Positions 1 through 10,107 of a DNA stretch of 46,074 nt are shown one piece after another. Source of the stretch: Selenomonadaceae bacterium (GTDB lineage: Bacteria; Bacillota; Negativicutes; Selenomonadales; Selenomonadaceae); assembly GCA_017554235.1 (NCBI GenBank), contig JAFZIV010000005.1, positions 1 through 46,074 on the forward strand, written 5' to 3'. The position numbers and the translations under genes are program-made. The first letter of the stretch is position 1, and each line of letters begins with the position of its first letter. The notes beneath the pieces were generated by a model, which saw only the letters and a list, made by a program, of their open reading frames with translations, was not told the DNA's origin and did not search any database.

Positions 1-2100
1 ACTTCCGCTGTTCGTAATGGTATCGTTTCCTCCAACTGCGTAAATCGTAGCACCGTTGGTTTCATTCGTGTACTTATCGCCTTTGGCAGTCAACGTTACC
101 GGCGTCAGACTTTCTGTCAGCATTATTACATTGTCTTTGATTTCAAAGGTTTTATCCGCACCGTCTTTTACAGTTATGGAACTCTTGCCAACTGCAAATA
201 TCATATTCGCGCCGCTCTTTACCGATTTACTAATAGTTCCCGACGTAATTTGAATTGAATCGTCGCCGCTAAAACCTACGATAGTATCTTTTTCATCACC
301 ACTTGCATATTGAATCAAGTTGCTATTGCCATTGGTGTAAATGATGTCGTTTCCTGCGCCGCCTATCAGCGTATTGTTTGCAGAACTCGCGCTTATGCTG
401 ATTTTATCAGCACCTGCTCCACCGTCTATGTACACATTGCTTGCTGTATTCGTTATTGTATCATTACCAGCTATTCCATAAATCGTTGCGGCAGTATCCT
501 CATTGACATATTTATCTGCATTTGCAGTTAATGACACCGGCTTTAAGCTTTCTTTCAGAGTGATTACATTGTCATTAACCTCAAGAGACTTATCTGCACC
601 GTCTTTTATCGTTATGACATTATTTTTATCAGAATCGACTGTTACAAGTAAATTCACCCCGCTTTTTACAGTCTTGCTGATTTTGCCAGTAATCTTAATG
701 GAATCGTCGCCGCTGAATCCAACAATAACGTCTTTGCCTTGTCCTGTCGCATACTGAATCAAATTGCCGTTGCCATTGGTGTAAATGGTATCGTTGCCTT
801 TGCCGCCAATCAGCGTATTGTTTGCAGAACTTGCGCTTATGCTAATTTTATCTGCATCTGCGCCGCCGTCTATGTAAACATTCGTGCCGCTATTCGTGAT
901 TGTGTCATTTCCTGCCATTCCGTAAATTGTAGCGGCAGAATCTTCATTGACATATTTATCTGCACCTGCGGTTAATGTCACAGGCTTTAAGCTTTCTTTT
1001 AACGTAATTACATTGTCATTAATTTCAAGAGATTTATCCGCACCGTCTTTTATTGTGATAACATTGGACGTTCCCGAGCCGACTGTTACCAAAACATTTG
1101 CGCCGCTCTTTACAGACTTGCTGATTGTCCCGTTAATCTGGATTGAGTCATCGTCGCTAAAGCCTACGATAACGTCTTTTCCGTCGCCTGTCGCATACTG
1201 AATCAGATTGCCTTTGCCATTGGTGTAAATGGTATCGTTGCCTTTGCCGCCAATCAGCGTATTGTTTGCAGAATTTGCGCTTATGCTAATTTTATCAGCA
1301 TCTGCGCCGCTGTCTATGTACACATTGTTTGCAATATTCGTGATTGTGTCATTACCAGCTATTCCATAAATCGTAGCGGAATCATCTTCATTGACATGTT
1401 TATCTGCATTCGCGGTTAATGTCACTGGAACAATATAATCAATCGGTGTTATCATAATTACATTGTCTTGAATATTAAGGGACTTATCCGCGCTATCTTT
1501 TACAGTTATCGAACTTGAACCTACTGCAAACACCATATCTTTTCCGCTTTTTACCGACTTGCTAATCTTCCCTGACGTTAATTTAATTGAGTCATCTCCG
1601 TTGAATCCTACGATTACGTCTTTACCATCGCCATTAGCATACCGAATCAGATTGCCTTTTCCATTAGTGTAAATAGTATCGTTACCTTCGCCGCCAATCA
1701 GCGTCGCATTTTCAGCTTTGCTCCCAAGCGAAATTTTATCCGCTCCTGCTCCGCCGTCTGCAAATACGTTGATTCCACTCGCCGTTATGGTATCGTTGCC
1801 TGCGTCTCCTCTTATTGTCGTTTCATCGCCACTATCATAAATCTTGTCATTGCCTTCGCCGGCAGAAATACTCACACTGTTTCCGCTATTATTAATAGTG
1901 TCTGCTCCACCTAAGCCGCTAATTATCGCACTGTTAGCTCCATTATTAAGGCTATCCGTTCCCGCCGTTCCTTTAATCGTTGGAATCGTAAACAGCCTGA
2001 ATACATTATCTTGAATTGTTACATCCTTATTCGCAATTCCTTCGACCGTGATTTTATTACTGCCGACTGTTAAGATAATATTCGCGCCGCTAACCGCCGT
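1..2100 (-). repeat. 444-bp (148-aa) tandem modules in the RTX-like gene
   Basis: The word CCATTGGTGTAAAT occurs at 329, 773 and 1217, and with one change at 1661, so the period is exactly 444 bp (148 codons). Bases 1-328 match the corresponding part of the next module. Each module encodes an RTX turn (LIGGKGNDTIYTNG), a stretch of type IQYATGDGKDVIVGFSG, and a beta-rich segment with ITIKDGADKSLE and NVITLKESLKPVTL. The unit around 1661-2100 is more diverged. The array continues past the left edge, so its copy number is unknown. Confidence 0.85.
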
Positions 2101-5100
2101 TGTATTAATAGACCCTGACGTAATTTTAATGGAATCGTCCTCGCCAAATCCCTTTATAATATCGTTGCCGTCGCCTGACGCGTAGGTATAAAGAACGCCG
2201 CTCGTAACACTGCTGTATATTGCATCGTTACCTGTGCCGCCGCTTACGGTATACTGTGCAGAACCTTGAATCGTAATTTTATCTGCGCCACCATTGCCGT
2301 AAACTGCGCAGGTATCATCATCAGAATTTGCTATAATCGTATCGGCTTTACTTGTACCGCTAACTGCTGTCACACTGTCAGGTACAACGATTGATTTACC
2401 TGCCGACGTAATTGTTGCCCAGCTACCTGATACTACAGTATCGGTATCATCACCACTGGGAATAGTATCATCGCCGCCCGAGCCTGTATCCTTGCCGCCG
2501 CCTGCTACCGTAACGATTTTTACCGACGAAAGGCTAGCCGCACCTTGCAGAGTAATTTTGCCAGTACCTGCCGTTACAACTAAATTACCGCCGCTCTTTG
2601 TCGTGCTGTACTTCGTGCCGCTGATAATAAGCGTATCACTTCCGCCAACACCCAAAATAACGTCGTTGCCGTCTCCCGCCGCGTACTGATAAACGTTTCC
2701 ACTGTTATGCTTGGTAATAGTTCCGTCGTACTCATTTTGATTGATAATGGTATCGTCGCCCGTTCCACCGTTAATCGTCAAGCCTTTGTTTACGCATTTG
2801 ATTGTAGTTTCTTCTCCGTCTGACCAAAACCAATCTGTAGGATTAAATTGCAATACAATAGAATCATTACCTGCGCCGCCACTGAGTGAGTTGTAATTTC
2901 CTCCATGAATGGAAACATCATAATCATATGAACTCCCATTGAAAAGGGTATCGTTGCCGTCGCCGCCGCTTATCGTCACGTAGTTGCTACCGTAAATGCT
3001 AAGATAGTCATTGTCTGCGTCGCCGTTAGCAAGTACACTGTCACCGGTTCTTACCCAATACTCTTCATCGCCATTCATTGAACGACGATGCCCCTGACCA
3101 ATATGGATATTGTCTTTTCCGTTGCCGCCGTTTATCGTAACCTTTGATCCGTGATTATAAATTTCATCATCGCCGGCACCACTGTTTATCGTGACATTTT
3201 CGCCGCCATTATAAATATCATCATCGCCTGCGCCGCCCGTTATCGTAACCTTTGATCCGTGATTTTCAATGTAATCATCGCCTACATCGCCGTTTATCGT
3301 GACATTTTCGCCGCCATTAGAAATATCATCATCGCCTGCGCCAACACTTATTGTTACTTTATTGGCATAATTTGATATACTGTCGGCATTGGCAGTTCCA
3401 GTGACTACTGTGTTACTTGTGCCATTTCCTTTAGCGACACCCATAACAGACGCAGGTGCATCGAATTTTCCGTTGACGATTTTGTAACTGCCTTTAGAAC
3501 TTATCAAATTCCCGTAAGAGTCTACAAGAGTTTTGCTATTAGTATTGGAAACTGTCCCGCTGAATCCTGTACCAATCATAATACAATCATAACGCGTACT
3601 GATATTTGCGGAAGTATTTGCCTTGCTTGCCTTAAACGTCGCGCCGCTAATCGTGACATTGCTCGTGCTGTCAAAGAGATAATTTACGTCCGAACTGTAA
3701 CGGACGCTGATATTGTCTCCTGCACCCGCAACTATCGTAGTATCTTCATTGAAAATCTCTTGTATAGTGATAACGTCAGCACCTGCACCGCCGTTAATCG
3801 AAACTTTGTTATTTCCTCCAATTTCATTAATGGTTATAGTGTCAGCACCTGCACCGCCGCCTATCGTAGCATAGCTTGTCTGCTCATAATCAATAAGCTT
3901 GTCGATAGAAATTAAATCTGCGCCGTCGCCGCCGTCAACTTTAACGGTAGAATTATAAACTGCCGAGTCCCAACGCTCTGGATTACCGTTAATCTTGATA
4001 GTATCATTGCCAACGCCGCCATCGATTGTAACGGAGGAATGATACATAACAGCCCATTGTTCATTGGTTACGTTAATTAAATCGTTACCGTCGCCGCCGT
4101 CAACTTTAACTGTAGCTGATTGGATTACAGAACCCTCAGACCTGTTAATGTAAATGGTATCGTCACCAGTACCGCCGCTAAATGTTGCTTGCCCGTCCTG
4201 AAATCCGCCTTCAATGCTAATTTTATCAGTACCGTCACCACCGTCAACTTTAAGCGTTGAATCGTAAATGGCAACTACATTCTTCGACGTGATATTAATT
4301 GCGTCATTGCCTTTACCAGCATTCAACGTAACATTTGAACCCTGTATAGCAATTCTCTCATCGACATTACTTGAGAAATTAATAACGTCATCATCATCGC
4401 CGCTGTCTACGCTAATAGTTGAAAGGTACGTATTAAATTCATTAGACGTAAAGTCAATCTTATCTTTGCCCGCTCCAGTATTAATTCTCAAATCAGATTT
4501 TTCAACGAGTCCATTGACACTAACTTTGTCCGCCCCAGCTCCGCCGTCAACTTTAACACTGGATTGATACATTCCACTTAAATTAACGGTATCATTGCCC
4601 GCGCCGCTATTGATAGTGATAAGAGCAGTGTGCATTCCGCCATCGCTATCATTTGAAATATTTACAAAATCGTTACCGCCGCCGACATTTGCTTGAAGTG
4701 TGGTCATATGCATAGGAGACCATTCGTTACCTACGATATTAAGAGTATCGTTGCCCGCGCCGCTGTTAAACGTTACATTGGAATTGTAAAGCGCGAGTCC
4801 TATTTTATTTCGTATTTCGGTATAATTGTCGCCTTCGCCAATATCAACATTTAAGGTAGACTCCTCGATACCATACCATTGATTAGCAATAATTTTAAGC
4901 GTATCGTTGTCTGCGCCGCCGTAAACTTCAACGGAAGATTTAAGAATCGCAGTGCCGCCATTGTCATAAGTGTGAACGTTGATTTGGTTATTACCTTCGC
5001 CACCGTTCAACGTGACTTGAGAATTCTCTATTGCCACCCATTCGTTGGTGGTAACGTTAATAATATCGTCGCCTGTGCCGCCGTTGATGCTTGCTTTAGA

Positions 5101-7473
5101 TGCCCCAATTTTGTCATTCAAATCAATTTCGTCGTTGCCGTTCCCGCCATCAATCGTTGCTTTGGATTCGGCAATATTACCAAATTTAATGATGTCTGCG
5201 CCATTGCCGCCATTTGCTTGAAGGGTTGAATTCCCACTTGCAGAACCACGTTCATTGGCAACATCAATCGTATCATTGCCTTCGCCGCCGTTGAGGGTTA
5301 CTTCAGCTGCTCCCATTCCGCCCTTCCAATTAATTTCGTCGTTGTCGTTACCGCCGTCAATGAGCGTCTTAGATGAACTAATGTCACCATTAATCGAAAC
5401 TTTATCAGCACCTTCACCGCCATAGACATTAAGCGTCGATTCATGAACAGCGGGGTAATCGATTGCGTTCAAAACAATGGTGTCATTGCCCTTTCCAGCG
5501 TTCAATGTAACATTTGAGTTAGCAATAACAATGCCCTCATTGGCATTAGTTGAAAAAGTCATAACATCGTCATCATCGCCGCTATCTATGCTGACTGTGG
5601 AAAGGTGCGTATTGAATTCATTAGATGTAAAGTCAATCGTATCTTTACCGACACCGGCGTCAATTTTCAGCAAAGAACCTCCGACAAGTCCATTAATGTC
5701 AAATTTATCAGTACCTTCACCGCCATAAACTTCGACAGAGGAGTTATATATTGCGCATGCACCTTGTGACGAATCAATACGGACGGTATCATTTCCACCT
5801 CCGCCATCTATAGTGAGTTGAGCGATATGAATTACAGAACTGCCGATATTAACTGAATCATTACCGCCGCCGACAGAAACAGCACGTGAAACTTGATATA
5901 CGGAGGATACTTTGACTACATCAGCACTGCTCGTACCGTTGGCAGTCATAATGCTATCAGCCACAACGGTTGAGTTTCCTGACGACGTAATCGTTGCCCA
6001 GCCGTCAGTTACGATATCGTCGCCGCCGGTCAAGGTGCCTTGAATTATAGTAGAAATATTTGCCGCGTCCTTCAAAGTGATTGTGCCGTTATCTGTGGTA
6101 ATAATCAAGTCATCACCGCTGATTAAAGTAGAATAATTTTCGCCTACATCAATGCTATCACTTGCCACAACGCCGTAAATGACATTTGAACCGCCGCCAA
6201 CTTTAATGTAATTATTTTCTCCAGTAATGTAAATGGTATCGTTGCCGTCTCCCGCAGTGATAGAGTTGCCGCCTTCACTACCGACACTTACCAAATTATT
6301 TCCTGCGCCTGCGTCAACCGTAACACGCTCGCCCGTAACAACGACTGAATCATTGCCCGCGCCCGCGTAAATTGTACTGTCATTTCCATTGTAAAGGTTG
6401 ATTGAGTCATCGCCTGCGCCAGCCTCAATATAAAATTTTTCTCCGTCGCCGTTAATTGTATCTTTGCCTGAACCGGTTTTGATATTCTTTTCATTCCAGT
6501 TATTTGCGTAGACGCTGACAAAGTTTGCACCTGCGCCCGCATCAATCACGCCGTAATTGCTGTAAATGGTATCGTTGCCGTCTCCTGCAGTAATGTTGCC
6601 GCCGACTACACTGTCACTGCCGCTACCCGACAAGCTGATAAGATTATTTCCCGCGCCTGCAGAAATTTCATTAGCCCATTTGTGCGCGTAAATTGTATCG
6701 TCGCCACTTCCGGCGGAAATTGTGCCTTGACCTATGTCGATTAAGTTATTGCCGCCACCCGCATTAACGCTATCATAAACATCATCAATATAAATCTTAT
6801 CGGCACCATCGCCTGAAGTAACGGTATTCATACTGCTGGTAAGACTTACGAAATTTTTACCTGCGCCCGCGTTAATTACGTTAAGTTGAGCTCCGTAAAT
6901 AGTGTCATCGCCGCTACCTGAATTAATGGTGCTTGACCAGCCGGTTACGCTGACTAAGTTTGCACCGTCGCCAGCCTCAATCGAATTGTTCGCCGAACCC
7001 GTAGCAAAAATTTTATCGGCATCTTTACCGGCACTTATGGTATTACCTCTGCTATGATCGCCGCCGTCAACAGAAATATAATTAGCTCCTTCACCGGCTT
7101 TAACAAAAGTATTTCCATGCGTGTAAACGGTATCCGCGCCATCGCCTGCAGTAACAGTGTTGCTGGTAGTCCAGCCGCCCAAACTGACGTAATTGTTACC
7201 GCTACCGGCATTAACTGCATTTTCAGTGTTGATGTCGCCAACATTGAAAAAGATTCGGTCATCACCGCCTAGAGCATTAACCGTGACTCTTGAGCCGCCA
7301 TTACTGGTAATAGTATCGTCATCTTCAGTTCCGGTTACTACCGTATCGTTTAAGCTGTTACTAATGACGGCGAAACGCTGAATTTCAAAATGAACCTTTT
7401 CCATAGATTCAACCACACGATGAGAATAATTCACGCTGGACTTGCGCTTAATCTCCAAAAGATAATCTTTCAT
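1..7473 (-). CDS. Giant RTX-like repeat protein (partial, C-terminus beyond the left edge)
   Basis: The minus-strand frame opens at an ATG (7471-7473) behind a strong GGAGGAGG site and stays open to base 1, giving 2491 codons without a stop. The start reads MKDYLLEIKRKSSVNYSHRV, with no Sec signal. Almost everything after about residue 45 is glycine/aspartate repeat of the hemolysin-type calcium-binding kind (GGxGNDTI, AGDGADTI, GGKGNDTIYTNG). RTX proteins of this build usually leave the cell by type I secretion through a C-terminal signal, which here would lie outside the window; no transporter genes are visible. The first ~480 residues are short RTX units, the middle has units with longer spacers, and the last part seen consists of 148-residue modules. 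Likely a secreted or surface adhesin-like protein; the exact role is unknown. Confidence 0.85.
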   Translation of the reverse strand, partial: MKDYLLEIKRKSSVNYSHRVVESMEKVHFEIQRFAVISNSLNDTVVTGTEDDDTITSNGGSRVTVNALGGDDRIFFNVGDINTENAVNAGSGNNYVSLGGWTTSNTVTAGDGADTVYTHGNTFVKAGEGANYISVDGGDHSRGNTISAGKDADKIFATGSANNSIEAGDGANLVSVTGWSSTINSGSGDDTIYGAQLNVINAGAGKNFVSLTSSMNTVTSGDGADKIYIDDVYDSVNAGGGNNLIDIGQGTISAGSGDDTIYAHKWANEISAGAGNNLISLSGSGSDSVVGGNITAGDGNDTIYSNYGVIDAGAGANFVSVYANNWNEKNIKTGSGKDTINGDGEKFYIEAGAGDDSINLYNGNDSTIYAGAGNDSVVVTGERVTVDAGAGNNLVSVGSEGGNSITAGDGNDTIYITGENNYIKVGGGSNVIYGVVASDSIDVGENYSTLISGDDLIITTDNGTITLKDAANISTIIQGTLTGGDDIVTDGWATITSSGNSTVVADSIMTANGTSSADVVKVSSVYQVSRAVSVGGGNDSVNIGSSVIHIAQLTIDGGGGNDTVRIDSSQGACAIYNSSVEVYGGEGTDKFDINGLVGGSLLKIDAGVGKDTIDFTSNEFNTHLSTVSIDSGDDDDVMTFSTNANEGIVIANSNVTLNAGKGNDTIVLNAIDYPAVHESTLNVYGGEGADKVSINGDISSSKTLIDGGNDNDEINWKGGMGAAEVTLNGGEGNDTIDVANERGSASGNSTLQANGGNGADIIKFGNIAESKATIDGGNGNDEIDLNDKIGASKASINGGTGDDIINVTTNEWVAIENSQVTLNGGEGNNQINVHTYDNGGTAILKSSVEVYGGADNDTLKIIANQWYGIEESTLNVDIGEGDNYTEIRNKIGLALYNSNVTFNSGAGNDTLNIVGNEWSPMHMTTLQANVGGGNDFVNISNDSDGGMHTALITINSGAGNDTVNLSGMYQSSVKVDGGAGADKVSVNGLVEKSDLRINTGAGKDKIDFTSNEFNTYLSTISVDSGDDDDVINFSSNVDERIAIQGSNVTLNAGKGNDAINITSKNVVAIYDSTLKVDGGDGTDKISIEGGFQDGQATFSGGTGDDTIYINRSEGSVIQSATVKVDGGDGNDLINVTNEQWAVMYHSSVTIDGGVGNDTIKINGNPERWDSAVYNSTVKVDGGDGADLISIDKLIDYEQTSYATIGGGAGADTITINEIGGNNKVSINGGAGADVITIQEIFNEDTTIVAGAGDNISVRYSSDVNYLFDSTSNVTISGATFKASKANTSANISTRYDCIMIGTGFSGTVSNTNSKTLVDSYGNLISSKGSYKIVNGKFDAPASVMGVAKGNGTSNTVVTGTANADSISNYANKVTISVGAGDDDISNGGENVTINGDVGDDYIENHGSKVTITGGAGDDDIYNGGENVTINSGAGDDEIYNHGSKVTINGGNGKDNIHIGQGHRRSMNGDEEYWVRTGDSVLANGDADNDYLSIYGSNYVTISGGDGNDTLFNGSSYDYDVSIHGGNYNSLSGGAGNDSIVLQFNPTDWFWSDGEETTIKCVNKGLTINGGTGDDTIINQNEYDGTITKHNSGNVYQYAAGDGNDVILGVGGSDTLIISGTKYSTTKSGGNLVVTAGTGKITLQGAASLSSVKIVTVAGGGKDTGSGGDDTIPSGDDTDTVVSGSWATITSAGKSIVVPDSVTAVSGTSKADTIIANSDDDTCAVYGNGGADKITIQGSAQYTVSGGTGNDAIYSSVTSGVLYTYASGDGNDIIKGFGEDDSIKITSGSINTTAVSGANIILTVGSNKITVEGIANKDVTIQDNVFRLFTIPTIKGTAGTDSLNNGANSAIISGLGGADTINNSGNSVSISAGEGNDKIYDSGDETTIRGDAGNDTITASGINVFADGGAGADKISLGSKAENATLIGGEGNDTIYTNGKGNLIRYANGDGKDVIVGFNGDDSIKLTSGKISKSVKSGKDMVFAVGSSSITVKDSADKSLNIQDNVIMITPIDYIVPVTLTANADKHVNEDDSATIYGIAGNDTITNIANNVYIDSGADADKISISANSANNTLIGGKGNDTIYTNGKGNLIQYATGDGKDVIVGFSDDDSIQINGTISKSVKSGANVLVTVGSGTSNVITIKDGADKSLEINDNVITLKESLKPVTLTAGADKYVNEDSAATIYGMAGNDTITNSGTNVYIDGGADADKISISASSANNTLIGGKGNDTIYTNGNGNLIQYATGQGKDVIVGFSGDDSIKITGKISKTVKSGVNLLVTVDSDKNNVITIKDGADKSLEVNDNVITLKESLKPVSLTANADKYVNEDTAATIYGIAGNDTITNTASNVYIDGGAGADKISISASSANNTLIGGAGNDIIYTNGNSNLIQYASGDEKDTIVGFSGDDSIQITSGTISKSVKSGANMIFAVGKSSITVKDGADKTFEIKDNVIMLTESLTPVTLTAKGDKYTNETNGATIYAVGGNDTITNSGS
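4268..5739 (-). repeat. Diverged internal duplication within the RTX-like gene (offset 1179 bp)
   Basis: About 290 bp near 4268-4560 are recognisably repeated near 5447-5739. Matched anchors (ATTCAACGTAACATTTGA at 4321 and its counterpart at 5500; ATTAGACGTAAAGTCAAT at 4441 and its counterpart at 5620) are both 1179 bp (393 codons) apart. The copies differ at many positions, so the duplication is older than the 444-bp modules. Confidence 0.7.
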
Positions 7474-7525
7474 AAAAAAAATCCTCCTCCTTGAAAAATG
7501 AAAATTTTAACAAAACCTTATTGCA

Positions 7526-7554
7526 ATTATAATCGAAAAAATTTTTAATTTCAA
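7526..7554 (-). promoter_or_regulatory. Sigma-70-type promoter of the RTX-like gene
   Basis: Read on the minus strand, TTGAAA (7549-7554) and TATAAT (7526-7531) are separated by 17 bp. The -10 box lies about 50 bp upstream of the start codon at 7473, leaving a short A/T-rich leader with the GGAGGAGG site. Confidence 0.6.
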
Positions 7555-7635
7555 ATAGTAGGCGAAAAAATTTTTTGATAATTAAAAAACGTGTCAAATT
7601 ATTTCAACGTAAATGTTTCACTACTTTTTATACGC

Positions 7636-7671
7636 AAAAAATCCCCTGACATTATGACAGAGGATTTTTTT
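7636..7671 (-). terminator. Rho-independent terminator after tRNA-Arg
   Basis: AAAAAATCC ... GGATTTTTT with an inner CTG/CAG pairing forms a hairpin with A and T tracts on both sides. It lies directly downstream of the minus-strand tRNA and separates it from the RTX-like gene promoter. Confidence 0.65.
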
Positions 7672-7694
7672 ATATAATCAAATTATTTTCTAAG

Positions 7695-7771
7695 TGGTGC
7701 GATTGGCGCGATTCGAACGCGCGACCTACTGCTTAGGAGGCAGTTGCTCTATCCTGCTGAGCTACAACCGC
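7695..7771 (-). tRNA. tRNA-Arg (anticodon CCT)
   Basis: The minus strand folds as a complete tRNA: acceptor GCGGTTG/CAATCGC (one G-U pair), D arm GCTC/GAGC, anticodon arm ACTGC-CTCCTAA-GCAGT, T arm GCGCG-TTCGAAT-CGCGC, discriminator A and an encoded CCA at 7695-7697. The anticodon CCT reads the arginine codon AGG. It lies downstream of the EF-G-like gene in the same direction. Confidence 0.95.
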
Positions 7772-7782
7772 TTTTTTAATTA

Positions 7783-7841
7783 AGAATTTAGAATTAAGAA
7801 TTGTGAATTACTATTCACTATTCACTAACTACTATTCACTA
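7783..7841. repeat. Simple intergenic repeats (AATTAAGAATT and ACTATTCACT)
   Basis: Between the EF-G-like gene and the tRNA are direct repeats of AATTAAGAATT-like and ACTATTCACT-like words. The same ACTATTCACT words recur at about 10846-10880, upstream of the DnaK-like gene. No coding or hairpin function is evident. Confidence 0.5.
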
Positions 7842-7843
7842 AA

Positions 7844-9904
7844 CTATTTTTCAGCTGATTTAGCTTTGTGTTCTTCAATAATTTTTTCGGCAAGTTTATC
7901 AGGCATAGGTGAGTAATTAGAAAACTTCAAGCTGTAAGAGCCGCGCCCTTGAGTTTGACTGCGAAGGTCGGTAGCATATTTGTAAAGTTCAGATTCAGGA
8001 ATAAGTGCCTTGACTTCCGTCATACCTTTACCCTTAGGATCAGTTCCGAGAACGCGACCGCGTTTAGAATTGAGGTTGCCGATAATGTCGCCCATGTAGT
8101 TATCAGGGATAACAACGGAAATTTCGTCAATCGGTTCAAGCAAAATAGGTTTCGCGGCAAGTACACCCTTTTTAATTGCAATAGCTGTAGCCGTTTTGAA
8201 AGCCGCTTCGCTGGAATCAACTGGATGGTAAGAACCGAAATAAAGGTCTACGATAACGTCAACAACAGGATAGCCCGCGATAACGCCTTCCGCCAAAGTT
8301 TCATTAGTACCTTTTTCGACAGCAGGGAAATATTGACGCGGAACTGTACCGCCGACAATACTTTCTTTGAAGACGTTACCATTGCCGGTTCTTGCAGGGT
8401 CTCTGTTAGGTTCAATTCTCAACCAAACATCGCCGTATTGTCCGTGACCGCCGGATTGTTTCTTGTGTTTACCTTGAACTTCAACTTTCTCACGAATCGT
8501 TTCACGATAAGCTACACGAGGTTCACCAAATGCCATTTGTACGTTGAATTTACGCTGAATTTTATCGCTAAGAATATCAAGATGAAGTTCACCAACTCCG
8601 TACAAAATAGTTTGTCGGGTCTCTTGATTCTTGACAAGCTTAATTGTCGGGTCTTCATCTTGTTGACGCCTAATCGCCGTAATAACTTTATCTTCTTCGC
8701 CCTTTTTGATAGAAGAAACAGCCATTGCCAACATAGGCTCGGGATAATTTACGCGCGGATATTTAATCGCCGCAGATTTTTCGCAAAGTGTATCGCAAGT
8801 TTTCGCCGCTGAAAGTTTCGACGTTACGACAATGTCACCGGCATGAGCAATTTCCATAGGAATTTGTTTTTTACCTTGCATGGTGAAAATTCCGCTGATT
8901 CTCTCTTGTCCTTCGTAACCTTCGCCGTAAAGCTGATAAGTTGCGTCGCCTTTCATATCGCCGGAGAAAATTCTTATGTAAGACATTCTTCCAACAAACG
9001 GGTCAACCATCGTCTTGAAAATCTGTGAACTGAATGCGTCAGTTATCTTACGTTCAACAGCTTCATCGTTATTCGGATTTACACCGCTGAAAGTTTTGTA
9101 ATCAGGTGACGGGAAATATTCTACAACGTTATTCAAAAGTTTGTCAATACCAACATTTTGAACAGCAGAACCTACGAAGACGGGGAAAACTTTTGCCTGC
9201 TTAATACCTTCGGCAAGAGCTCCTGAAATTTCTTTTGGGTCAAGATTATCAGTTTCGCCTTCAAGATATTTTTCCATTAAGTCATCGTTGAACTCGGCAA
9301 CGCTGTCAAGCATTTCAAGTTTAGCTTCTTCGACTTCGTCTTCAAGGTCAGCGGGAATTGCGTCACCTGCAATTAAATCCACAACGCCTTTGAAAGAATT
9401 TTCTTTGCCGATAGGAATTTGAACGGGAACAACGGCGTTACCAAATTTGCTACGGAGTTCTTCTAAAGCCTTGTGAAAATCTGCGTGTTCGCGATCCATT
9501 TTGTTGATAAAAAATGCGCGAGGTAAATTCAAATTTTCGGCAAGTGCCCAAGCTTTTTCCGTTTCGACTTCGACACCGGCATTGGCGGCAACGATTATCA
9601 ATGCGGAATCAGCGGCGGCAAGTGCGCCTTGAACTTCTGCAACGAAGTCGGGATAACCAGGCGTATCAATGAAATTTATTTTACAATCTTTCCATTCAGT
9701 AACGGCAAGTGCATCACTGATAGTCATTTTGCGTTTAGTTTCTTCTGCCTCGTAGTCAAGAAGGCTTGTACCGTCATCAACCTTGCCAAGACGTTTTACC
9801 GCACCGCTGTTAAAAATGCAGGCGTCAAGAATGCTGGTCTTACCGGTCTTGCCATGTCCGACTACTGCGACATTTCTTATAAATTCGCTTGCGTATTCCT
9901 TCAT
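7844..9904 (-). CDS. Elongation factor G-like GTPase (EF-G paralogue type)
   Basis: A 686-residue translational GTPase with the EF-G domain order. GTPase motifs are the P-loop GHGKTGKT (16-23), KMTIS (59-63) as switch I in place of the usual RGITI, DTPG (80-83), NKMD (134-137) and a G5-like GSA. Later EF-G domains are recognisable (GGHGQYGDVWLRIEP; SYSLKFSNYSPMP at the C-terminus). The altered P-loop (canonical GHVDAGKT) and switch I suggest the EF-G-like paralogue family rather than the main translocase, which usually lies next to rpsL/rpsG/tuf. Members of that family are GTPases of uncertain role. The gene starts with ATG behind GGAGG and is followed by tRNA-Arg. Confidence 0.85.
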   Translation of the reverse strand: MKEYASEFIRNVAVVGHGKTGKTSILDACIFNSGAVKRLGKVDDGTSLLDYEAEETKRKMTISDALAVTEWKDCKINFIDTPGYPDFVAEVQGALAAADSALIIVAANAGVEVETEKAWALAENLNLPRAFFINKMDREHADFHKALEELRSKFGNAVVPVQIPIGKENSFKGVVDLIAGDAIPADLEDEVEEAKLEMLDSVAEFNDDLMEKYLEGETDNLDPKEISGALAEGIKQAKVFPVFVGSAVQNVGIDKLLNNVVEYFPSPDYKTFSGVNPNNDEAVERKITDAFSSQIFKTMVDPFVGRMSYIRIFSGDMKGDATYQLYGEGYEGQERISGIFTMQGKKQIPMEIAHAGDIVVTSKLSAAKTCDTLCEKSAAIKYPRVNYPEPMLAMAVSSIKKGEEDKVITAIRRQQDEDPTIKLVKNQETRQTILYGVGELHLDILSDKIQRKFNVQMAFGEPRVAYRETIREKVEVQGKHKKQSGGHGQYGDVWLRIEPNRDPARTGNGNVFKESIVGGTVPRQYFPAVEKGTNETLAEGVIAGYPVVDVIVDLYFGSYHPVDSSEAAFKTATAIAIKKGVLAAKPILLEPIDEISVVIPDNYMGDIIGNLNSKRGRVLGTDPKGKGMTEVKALIPESELYKYATDLRSQTQGRGSYSLKFSNYSPMPDKLAEKIIEEHKAKSAEK

Positions 9905-9947
9905 ATAAAATTAACCTCCAAATTTATTTCCAAAAACTAATATTTGT

Positions 9948-9977
9948 ATTCTATCAAAATTTTTATTATCCTGCCAC
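9948..9977 (-). promoter_or_regulatory. Possible promoter of the EF-G-like gene
   Basis: On the minus strand GTGGCA and TAGAAT are 18 bp apart, about 45 bp upstream of the start codon. The -35 match is only four of six, so this is tentative. Confidence 0.3.
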
Positions 9978-10107
9978 GCAGATTTTTTAATTTTATGGCG
10001 ACGTAAAAAAATTTTTGTGGTACAATTACGCGCGAAAATTTTTGAAGGTAAATTTCAATTAAAGTAGAATTTTTTTTATTTCAAGAAATATTTTTTGGGA
10101 GGCTACT

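Noticed and set aside
4268-4567. Plus-strand open frames in the RTX region (e.g. 4268-4567, 5477-5728, 503-757, 947-1201)
   Set aside because: They are antisense to the continuous minus-strand RTX frame and resemble one another only because the underlying gene is repetitive.
7949-8812. 287-codon plus-strand open frame
   Set aside because: It lies wholly antisense to the conserved EF-G-like gene and has no ribosome site or recognisable protein features.
10021-10026. TACAAT as a -10 box for the coiled-coil/Hsp70 cluster
   Set aside because: No acceptable -35 sequence at 16-18 bp upstream; left uncalled.
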